Positions 55,746 through 64,000 of a stretch of 64,000 bases of DNA are shown piece after piece. The stretch comes from Norana najaformis (taxonomy: Eukaryota; Annelida; Clitellata; Crassiclitellata; Hormogastridae): NCBI GenBank assembly GCA_964023275.1, contig OZ029915.1, positions 39,085,238-39,149,237 on the forward strand. Reading direction: 5' to 3'. The notes beneath the pieces are model-generated. The model was not told the origin of the DNA. It saw only the letters and a list, made by a program, of their open reading frames with translations, and made no database searches. Within the stretch, counting starts at the first letter, position 1, and each line of letters opens with the position of its first letter. The translations under genes were made by a program, and so were the position numbers.

Positions 55746-55806
55746 ATGGTAGTCTGATGCTGTACAGCTGCAGTTACTGTGTCGTATGCTTATGACAACA
55801 TCGTAA
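55746..55806 (+). promoter_or_regulatory. uORF cluster in the SOCS 5' leader
   Basis: After the acceptor at 55736 the leader has four upstream ATGs. One small frame (from 55786) reads M-L-M-T-T-S and stops with TAA at 55804-55806, immediately before the main ATG at 55807. A longer one starts near 55757 and ends at a TGA near 55793-55795. Such arrangements usually lower main-ORF initiation or require reinitiation. Confidence 0.65.
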
Positions 55807-57291
55807 ATGGCTAGCAAGAAATCAACTCCAAAGTTAAAGAAAAAAGTTAAGAACAAGGGCAATGACTTGGAGGAATCTGAACCCAGAGAAGTTTCATCTG
55901 TGAATGAGACTGTAACCAGAGTGTCTGATGAGAGCACAAGAAGAGACGAGGCATCATCACTGGCCAGCCATCATTCGTCTGCAGATGCAGGGCCGGATTT
56001 GTCTCTTCCAAAGCTTCCAGAAAAAGCTAAAGATGTGGAAAAGAAGAAGTCAAAGTTCTGGAGTTTTATGACAAAGAAGAAGATGCTGTTGCCCAAGTGT
56101 TCAGAGGTGAAGGAAGAACAAGATGAGGATGAAGAAGAAGTTCAGCAGAGTAAACCACAGTGCACTGGGCACAATGTTGCTGGGATTCTCTACCGTGCTT
56201 CTCTTCATTCGAATGGCGCCACTGCATCACCTGTGCCAACTGCTGCATCTCAGGCCAGGCGTCTGTCAATGGGAGCTGCAGCTGGTCCTACTGGGCTGTC
56301 TACCACTCTCTCACCCATCCGATTACAGCTGCTGCAACTAGTGCCTCCTGCAGCACCAACTCTGAGGGATCTGTCTGACCTTGGACAAGGAGCCAGCACC
56401 AGCGACGATGCAACCGATGCAATGCTGTGTCAGCAAATGAGAGCCACGGACATGGGTGTTGTTATTTCATCAAATCCGATCGGATATCCACATCTCTGTT
56501 TCAGTCGTTCCATGTCCAACAGCAGCAGCGGTTCATCGAGTTCATCTGGTGCTAGCAGTGTAACCGACCACTCGGTGACCCATGGCCTCGTTTCCACCAT
56601 TTACCCACAGATTGACGTCATCGTACCCAATGCCAGGTTTCATGGTGCACTCCCTCCTCTGCCAGCAAATACCTCAACTTTTTCACCAAGATTATCTGGC
56701 AGCGAGCGTGCAGCTGATAACAGCCTCCAGGCAGCTGGAACTACCAACAGTTCCGGTTCATCACACACGGTTCACACTCAGGTGGACTACATGCATTACC
56801 TTGTACCCGACTTGCTACAGTTGACGAACTGCAGTTTTTACTGGGGTGTCATGGATCGTTACGAGGCTGAACGTCTGCTTGAAAACCGTCCCGAGGGAAC
56901 GTTTCTTGTTCGAGACAGTGCACAGGAGGAGTTCCTCTTTTCTGTTTCGTTTCGACGTTATGGTCGGTCATTGCATGCACGCATTGAACAATGGAATCAC
57001 AGATTTAGTTTTGATTCACACGATCTAGGTGTGTTCGCTTCGACCACCGTCTGTGGTCTGATTGAGCATTACAAAGATCCAAATTGTTGTATGTTTTTCG
57101 AACCGATGCTCACTCTGCCGCTTAGTAGGACTTTTTGTTTCTCGCTGCAACATCTATGCCGTGCTGTAATCTGTAGCTGTGTAACATATGACTCGATCAA
57201 TGAACTCCAGCTGCCAAAATGTCTGCACGAATACCTCAAATACTACCATTATAAACAGCGAATCTGTGTGCGCAGATTTGAGACACACTAA
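55807..57291 (+). CDS. SOCS5: Suppressor of cytokine signalling, SOCS4/5 type
   Basis: A 494-aa intracellular adaptor: the SH2 domain binds phosphotyrosine on receptors or JAKs and the SOCS box recruits Elongin B/C and Cullin-5 for ubiquitination. The N-terminal ~325 residues are basic, then Ser- and Ala-rich and unconserved. The family signature starts at [16 protein letters not shown]. The SH2 domain spans about 345-440: [40 protein letters not shown] with the binding Arg369, [16 protein letters not shown], and [14 protein letters not shown]. The SOCS box is about 443-482, with BC box [10 protein letters not shown] and a Cul5 box reading LQLP where human SOCS5 has LPLP. Human SOCS5 is 536 aa. 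It is closer to SOCS4/5 (Drosophila Socs36E) than to other SOCS classes; SOCS4 and SOCS5 cannot be separated here. The CDS is uninterrupted, and the start is the first ATG after an abutting TAA. Confidence 0.95.
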   Translation: MASKKSTPKLKKKVKNKGNDLEESEPREVSSVNETVTRVSDESTRRDEASSLASHHSSADAGPDLSLPKLPEKAKDVEKKKSKFWSFMTKKKMLLPKCSEVKEEQDEDEEEVQQSKPQCTGHNVAGILYRASLHSNGATASPVPTAASQARRLSMGAAAGPTGLSTTLSPIRLQLLQLVPPAAPTLRDLSDLGQGASTSDDATDAMLCQQMRATDMGVVISSNPIGYPHLCFSRSMSNSSSGSSSSSGASSVTDHSVTHGLVSTIYPQIDVIVPNARFHGALPPLPANTSTFSPRLSGSERAADNSLQAAGTTNSSGSSHTVHTQVDYMHYLVPDLLQLTNCSFYWGVMDRYEAERLLENRPEGTFLVRDSAQEEFLFSVSFRRYGRSLHARIEQWNHRFSFDSHDLGVFASTTVCGLIEHYKDPNCCMFFEPMLTLPLSRTFCFSLQHLCRAVICSCVTYDSINELQLPKCLHEYLKYYHYKQRICVRRFETH

Positions 57292-57908
57292 ATGTGTGTT
57301 GCATTTTGTTTTAGATCTCGTAGCATATGATTGCTAGGGTCCTAGCATGTGGTCAGTTTGGTCATTTGCTAGTGGTAAGCAGCGTCATAGTGTGAGATCA
57401 TTGAGAATGTGGCATATGATAGCTAATGTAATGGCATATATGATTGGGCTATTAATTTGCCTGTTGTGTGAATATGGAAAGGTATACTTATCGGAGGTGC
57501 AACAATGTTTAGCTTTAGTGCATTCTTGTGGCTTAAGTTGTTTTGGGTTTTGTTTATTGAATTATGAATTAAGAAGAAGTTATTTGATAGCGTGGAAGGA
57601 ATTTTCAGAACGATTTTCTAGGACCTACTTAGGATTGCATGCAATTAATTCCTGATTATAATTTGTTAGCGTTTTAGTGTTATTTCTGGGCATTGTTATT
57701 TCATACTTTGAGTAAAATTTGCCACAGGACGTGATGAAATATGTTTGGAGATATTTTACTGTGCTGGCTTTCATAAATATTCTGGACGACAGAATACATT
57801 TTTTACATTTTTTAAAGCTCGTTTTAAAGTTCCTTGCCCAAGAAAATTGCATTTGTAGCAATCTTGAATGAAGGTAAAGGCTGGACTGAAGGACAGACTA
57901 TGTTAACC

Positions 57909-57914
57909 AATAAA
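57909..57914 (+). promoter_or_regulatory. SOCS polyadenylation signal (proximal)
   Basis: AATAAA 618 bp after the stop. A second AATAAA is at 59769-59774, so a longer 3'UTR is possible. Confidence 0.5.
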
Positions 57915-60900
57915 ATATGCATAAATTAGGTTAGAAGCAACCGTATGGATGAATGTACTTTACCTGTAATTATTGTAGTTTCAACGTATTTGCAGAATTT
58001 TTACTTTACTACGTTTGGTGCAATTTCTTGCTTGAAGCTAGTAGTTGGTAGAGATTTAAGATTAAACCCGTTTAAGTCAAAATTACTGAAAAAGAACTTC
58101 AGGTTATAATTTATATTCTTGCCAATGCATAGTTCTTGTTTAAGAATTTTACCAATACATGAATTTTTATTACCAATATTCAGAATTAGAGAGATTGATT
58201 TGCTGCTTAAGTTTTCATTAATTGGCTTTGCATTAAGAAAATGTAATCAGTGAATGTGTGCTTTGTTGTATCTGTCTAGTAACCTAATTGGGTTTAATGA
58301 GTAACTAAGTTCATTGCGGGGAGCATATTAACCCTTTGCATGCGGTATATTTTTAGCCCTTGTTCTGGCCTCGGCCAGATACTTCTTGGATTTTGGTCCA
58401 TCTCTGACTTGCTGCTTAGCATGATAGATCTCAAAGCAGACATCTCCAGGTAAAGTTATGTTGTCCAGTAACTACTGCAGAGGCAGTTTTAAAAACCCTA
58501 GAGCAGAAGAAGAGTGAGAAATTTGTGTGATTTGTTTGGTTTTTGTGCATCCGGGAAATGCCAGCTTGGCATTTGGACCGCTTGGTTGCTAGGCAATTAT
58601 TAGCTTCCCAGTTAGCTTCAAGGACAATCACAGCCAGTGATTTTTCTTATAAAACTACAAAAATATATCAAAAGCTAACAAATCAATGATATCTGTCAGC
58701 AGGCCAACCCTTTTCTTAAAATTTAAAACTTAAATTTTTTTACCAGCCTTTATCGGCTGCTGGCAAAAACTCTACTGTAGGTGATGCAGCGTCACCCATG
58801 ATGCATGTGTATAAATGATCAATTCGAAAATTGTGGCCTGTTTGTCACCTTAATTAACAGTTAATTTACTTATGTAGGATGAACGCTGGTTCTGTAATTT
58901 CCAACCGCTTTAATAAGCACACCTATAATGTTGCAATTTTGATGACCCTGTGGTGTGCATAGAAAGTTTTTCAAAGTTGCAGTTTTGCACGTGCATTTTA
59001 ACTTTGTGAGATGTTTTTAACATTTATTATCCATTGTTATAACCAGCCAGTCTGTCATTTATCCTGTGTAGCTGCTTTAATTAGTGGTTTAATTTTGTGT
59101 AATGACTGTAATATAATTGCCAAAACTTATTAAAAGCTTTTTATTTTCTTTATGTTGCCAAATATTGTATTAATAGAGACCAAGCAACAAATTATAAGTA
59201 TAACAGGTAAAAATGTCAGTTTACAGTTTCAAATTGTCTGCAGCATTTGGTGAAAAACCTTTAACAAAATGGAAAATCTGATCAGAATTTATGAAAAACG
59301 AAGATGAATATTTGGCTTTAAGTAACTATGTATGTTTTATGTTTCTGTGGTCAAAGATCTTTGGAAGGTTTGCAGTTCTAGTAATATATGACTTAGTATG
59401 GTTTTTTGTATTGGCAACCCAAAGGAATGGATGTACAAAAATTTACTGTGCACTGCTTTGTGTAGCTGTTGTAAAGTTAAGCCTTGTTACTTGCAGCTCA
59501 GATTGGATCCCTGGTAGTCCCTGTAGATGTCCTTATGACTTGCAATTTCTAATTTAGATCCTGATGTAAGATGAAATAGTAGCTGCTGTGAGTCAGGTGA
59601 AAATTCCCAGTGCCATAATTGATGATAACTTTGCTGACTTTATGACATGTCACCTACTTTGCGCATTAACAAACAGTGACTGACTTGTTGTTTTATAACA
59701 CTGGCTTTGTTGCAACTTATAATTGTTAGTACTGCATGAAGGTCAAAGCTATACTGATGCTTTCTGGTAATAAAATATTCCCTTTGCAGTTTATATTTAT
59801 TTTGCATGCTTATGTTTGTGGGCAGCACCTAATGTATCCAAGAAAAGCTGTGCTCTTCATTTAGCAGAGTTTTGGAGATCAAATGGATTTAGTTTCATTA
59901 TCATGTGTGTCCTGCACCAACAGATATGGTTATTATCTTGTGATGTTTTAAAGCTCTGCTTGGTGAATTTTGAGTTATTTTGTGAATGGAAATGTTTAAG
60001 CTTTTATTCATACCACCTTATGTAATATTAATTGTGTCAGTAGTCTAGATGTTGTGATTAATTAACAACACTTGAGTTATTCCAAATATTCGTACACAGC
60101 ACATGTAATCAGTCTGTATGTTATTCGCTTGTTTTTTGTCTAGGTCTTGGTTGTCTTTTCTTGAGGCATGATCAGTTAATAGCCATCAGATTATCTGGAG
60201 TTGTGCAGTGTATAAAGAAACAGTAATTTGTACAGTACATGTGAAAATCTTTTAGAGCTACTGGTGAATAAGTGAAGTTATTTATCATGGGTGAAATTAG
60301 AAGCTTTTGATACTAATAATTGCATTATCTGTTGCTTTTGAACAATCTGTAACAATTATAATCCAGCTTAGAGCCAATCTTTTTATCCAGCTGCTGTATT
60401 TCAGATTAAGCATAAATATGTTACTGAGGTTTACGATACAACAGATGGCTTAAACCAGTCTTTCAGCCAGTTCATCTGAGTTGACTGACTGTATCCTGGA
60501 TCCTCCTTCACCACCTTTCGAGATCCCAAATAGTGCACCTAGCGGTAGTACCAAGTCAGACCAGCTTCTTGCTACCAGTAATTGTTTTGTGTTGCCGTTC
60601 GTTGCCATCTTTCGATTGTACCAAGCACCTTCCCTCTTTGCATTTTGTTTCTGAATGTTTGAAGCCTGTCTTCTCAGTTGCTTTCACCCTAGTCTTTGTT
60701 CTTCTTAATTGCACTCTGTGACAAAATGCATAATATGTTGAATTTGGTCATTTGTATAGCAGCTGTTAATTGTTACCACATTTCCACATGTTTTTCTCCT
60801 CTGCAGCATATTTGGGGCTGTCTGCTATAAACGGCTGTGTTTTCGAGTCAGTCATTGTGTTTGGCTTGACTTATGGGTTGTTTTTGTCTGCCCCAGAGCT

Positions 60901-62280
60901 GCAAAGCTGAAATGTCTTGAAACCAGTTACTTGGTACTGTGAGTTTCTGCTATTTTAAAGTTTAGTCTTTTGATTTCAAAAAGACGTAAGTAAATGAGAT
61001 ATATAATTAGAATGTTCTGAGATACCAGGTTAGCATGACTTACACTCATGTGATTTTTTTACAGAGTATTATCTTCTTGAGAAGAGATTTAACAGCCATG
61101 GTAATATTAATCTTATCAATCAGTGAATGCTTATGCTAACAACGACCACTGGAAATTTTTCAAAATCAGATGAATGTTTAGATTTACTATTACCAGCACT
61201 TATGAGTAAATTAGATGGATTTAAGTAATCTGAAGCTCCTTGCTGTTACATTATGCTAAATGATACAATATACGGATTGTTATATGCACTTTATTATGTA
61301 ATCTGTCATTCTTTCATGAGCTTTTTTTTGAACAACCACTAATTATTTGTTCAGTTTGAGCACCTCTGAGGCAAACAAAAGATTCCTGATTTTGTAAAAA
61401 ACATGAAATACTGAAATATTCTGTCATTTCCTCTTTATGTGATGCAAAAAAATACAGCTTGATGATAGTTTAAGGTAGTAGGGTTTAGAGATGCATTTAA
61501 AGCAGTTGTGTGTGCAGCTTAGAGAGGTACAAGATAGGTTCCTGTGTGAGACATGCAGCACAGCCCTAGTAATTTGCTTTGAAGAAAGATATGAAGGAAA
61601 TTATTAAAATGTAGGGGGTATTTGAAACAGCTGCTTTGTTTTGCACTTTGTCGTATAATTTATTTGTAAAATTTATGTTTATGCAAAATTCAGCGAATAT
61701 TCTGCGGAAGTTTATGTTTTGTTTTCCTTTGCAAGTCTTTAAAAAAATCTGACTGAAAATAAGACTCAGGATCCTTGGAGAAACATGCCTTCTATTACCA
61801 TGTAATTTGTGTTTTGTTGGAGATTTCATTTGTCCACGTGTGTATGAATTTAGTTAACTTCTGTTAATTGATCCTGTTGTGTTGTTGCCATGATCATTCA
61901 GCCATGTAACATTATAGCATTCAATTATAACATTTCAAAATATTTATTCAGTGTTTGTTTTCTGTTTTTTTCTGTGACTTTCTAGAATTGCTTAATGCAG
62001 ACTTGTAATTATAATCAGTCGGCCTAAAGCATTACATAATATCTCTTTTAAATCAATCTGTTGAAATCATCGGAAATCAAATAGCCCCTAGTACTGACTA
62101 GGGAAAGGCAATTTCCCCGAATGCAGCTCATCTGACAACAATGACCCAATTATCATCCTTTCCCGAATTGAGCTGCACTGAGTTGGAAAATTGAATAGCA
62201 AAAGCCAGCTGTAAGTGGCATCAATGTCAGTAACATTCAGCAATGTAACAGAGATGCATTCCAACTGAATTAGTCATCAT
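57915..62280 (+). other. AT-rich 3' flank, nothing recognised
   Basis: No exon, repeat family or RNA gene recognised. Many ATTTA pentamers occur, as would suit an unstable long 3'UTR, but they are also expected in AT-rich DNA. Confidence 0.4.
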
Positions 62281-62285
62281 AATCA

Positions 62286-62402
62286 TCGTCGTCATAAACC
62301 ATGGGTACAACGCCCGTAGGTGTCCGATGCCATTTTCACTATGTTCTTCCACTGTTGTCTTTCCAGTGCGGCGTGGCTCAGCTCCTGGAGTGTCATCATG
62401 GT
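62286..62402 (-). mobile_element. RTE-like LINE ORF end
   Basis: Minus-strand frame MTLQELSHAALERQQWKNIV then KMASDTYGRCTHGL and a stop matches the very C-terminus of RTE/BovB-type ORFs, equivalent to the [19 protein letters not shown] end of the fragment at 36040-36120. Only the tail is left. Confidence 0.62.
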
Positions 62403-64000
62403 CATAAAGATTTGATAGTGTAACGCAGGAGAGTTTTATGAGTGCATTCAACTAAGCCACAAATGATGTATTTGTTGAACATATGTTTGAGGGCTGATAT
62501 GACACTTTTCTGTTCAAAGCCAGCATCTTTTTATTATCTTGATCTTAAATAAATATCAACAGAATATTACGACTGAACAAACTGTTTTAAAACATGAAAT
62601 GGTAGAACATTGAATAAAAATGGATATTCAAGTAGACTGGTACATTAGCAGAGGAGGAACAGTTCAGAGAAGCCTGTGTGCACTGGAATGTTGATGACAA
62701 GGATAAATATATGCTTGGAGAACATTTTAGAAGCTTTATAAATATTTTTACTTAGATGGGGAACATGAACATGCTTACTGTGTAGATTAAGCAGTTTTGA
62801 CAGGGTTGAGGGATTGGGAGCAGCATGCAAAATTAAGCTGATGTGGTTCGCAAAGCAGTTTTGTCTGCTGTGGTTGTCAAACATACTCCAATGTATATAA
62901 AATGGAAGAAACCTACAGGTAAGACCAAAGAAATCTGGAGGCAATGCATGCTACACAGAAAACTATACTGGCACGGGGAAATTCACAAAGTTTGATATAA
63001 CAATTTTGTGTACATTATGATATATGTCCATTCAGACTACAAGTACATATTTGAAATAAATTCAGCCATAGTCAGACTTGAATGCACTGAATCGTGGATT
63101 GGTGCAAATAAATTTTCATTAAACTTCAAGAGTCTTTTATAAAGAGTTTTATACTGTAGGTCACATTCTCTGTGCTTATGAGTTGCATATACATATAAGA
63201 TTTACTGGTCTAGTTAGTTGACTGCTGGCTTTGCTAAGATGCAAAACGGTTTAATGTTTCAGCAAACTGTGGAGTTGTTGAGCCTATTGTTTATTTAAAG
63301 GAAGCATTTTGTCAGATTTCTTGACTGGTGTTGTTTGCACGACAGCCAGTATGTTTACTTCGATTTCAATCTCTGGAAAAACTGTTAATATCATGGATTT
63401 TATGGACGAACAACGAATGGCAGAGTTCAAGAATTCACTGTCAACAATGTGCTCATATTTGTTCAACAGTTCGATTGGCCAGCAGTTTGTGATGTGATCT
63501 ACAGCCTCAGCTTGGAGACGGAAGTTTTCTCCTAATGATTTCATATGATGCTGAGTTTGTGATTCTTGTGATGTGTCAACAGTGGACGTTTCGTTACTCG
63601 ACTGCATGCACGTTGTTTGCAGATGAGATCGAAGGAAGACTGTGCATGTGTATTTGTGAGGAGAAACTGTGATTGTCCGTACGCGAAGGCACCATTGGGT
63701 GCTATGCAAATATGTGCTTGGCATACAAAGTACTTGGCTGATTTTGAGTAAGATTTGGAGAGGGATTGCTCGGTAGTAGCAACTTGATCCAATTTTTGTT
63801 CTGCTGGCAGACAGAGAGAAAGAAAGTAGATATCAGCTTTGGCAATAGCTTTAAGTGTCTAATTAGATTTATGAATTACAGATGAGTCTTGATTTTGAAG
63901 AAATTGTTTTAGTTCCTTGAAACAGCTGGAGAAAATCAGTTGCCCATATGTATTCAGTGCTTGTGAGTTTTCATGCTGTTATTACACTGGCTGTTGTTCT
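62403..64000 (+). other. Window end, no gene recognised
   Basis: A 146-codon minus-strand ORF (63284-63724) and an overlapping 83-codon one (63541-63792) have no recognisable domain. They could be part of a minus-strand gene or chance frames. Confidence 0.35.

Overview
This is animal nuclear DNA. It is AT-rich and intron-dense, and it carries many decayed non-LTR retrotransposons, tRNA-derived SINE-like repeats and very long dinucleotide microsatellites. The protein sequences and repeat content suggest a lophotrochozoan, most likely a gastropod mollusc. That taxonomic guess is inference; the metazoan origin is certain. No rRNA, CRISPR array or bacterial operon was seen.

Three protein-coding genes were recognised, all on the + strand. 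(1) Macoilin (MACO1/TMEM57) runs from 596 to 21740 in 11 exons; the first coding exon lies upstream of the window. (2) NEMF, the animal Rqc2 homologue of the ribosome-associated quality-control complex, runs from 24406 to 48052 in 32 exons and encodes a predicted 1084 aa protein. (3) A SOCS4/SOCS5-type suppressor of cytokine signalling has a single-exon CDS at 55807-57291 (494 aa). It is preceded by a 5'UTR intron and a candidate CCAAT/CRE/TATA promoter near 52021-52070. Exon boundaries were read by hand from homology, GT/AG sites and codon phase. Phases close across every junction of both multi-exon genes.

The rest is introns and two intergenic gaps (21741-24405 and 48053-55736), plus a repeat-poor tail after 57292. 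These hold LINE fragments of two kinds: CR1/L2-like pieces showing an endonuclease, a linker or the end of the RT, and RTE/BovB-like C-terminal pieces. They also hold at least three copies of one SINE-like family, two other tRNA-like SINE heads, a hairpin-rich repeat with a (GA)n end, an inverted-repeat element at 7.4-8.3 kb, and an identical 133-bp direct repeat at 54.1/54.6 kb.

The most unusual pattern is a set of exon-derived duplicates inside introns of two neighbouring genes. A macoilin exon-8 copy lies about 8.3 kb upstream of its source. A 113-bp tandem duplication straddles the macoilin exon-9 donor. Decayed NEMF exon-8 and exon-18 copies lie within about 0.1 and 0.7 kb of their sources. 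The three genes have no obvious shared pathway. NEMF and a SOCS4/5 gene side by side may reflect old linkage, since human NEMF and SOCS4 are both on chromosome 14q.
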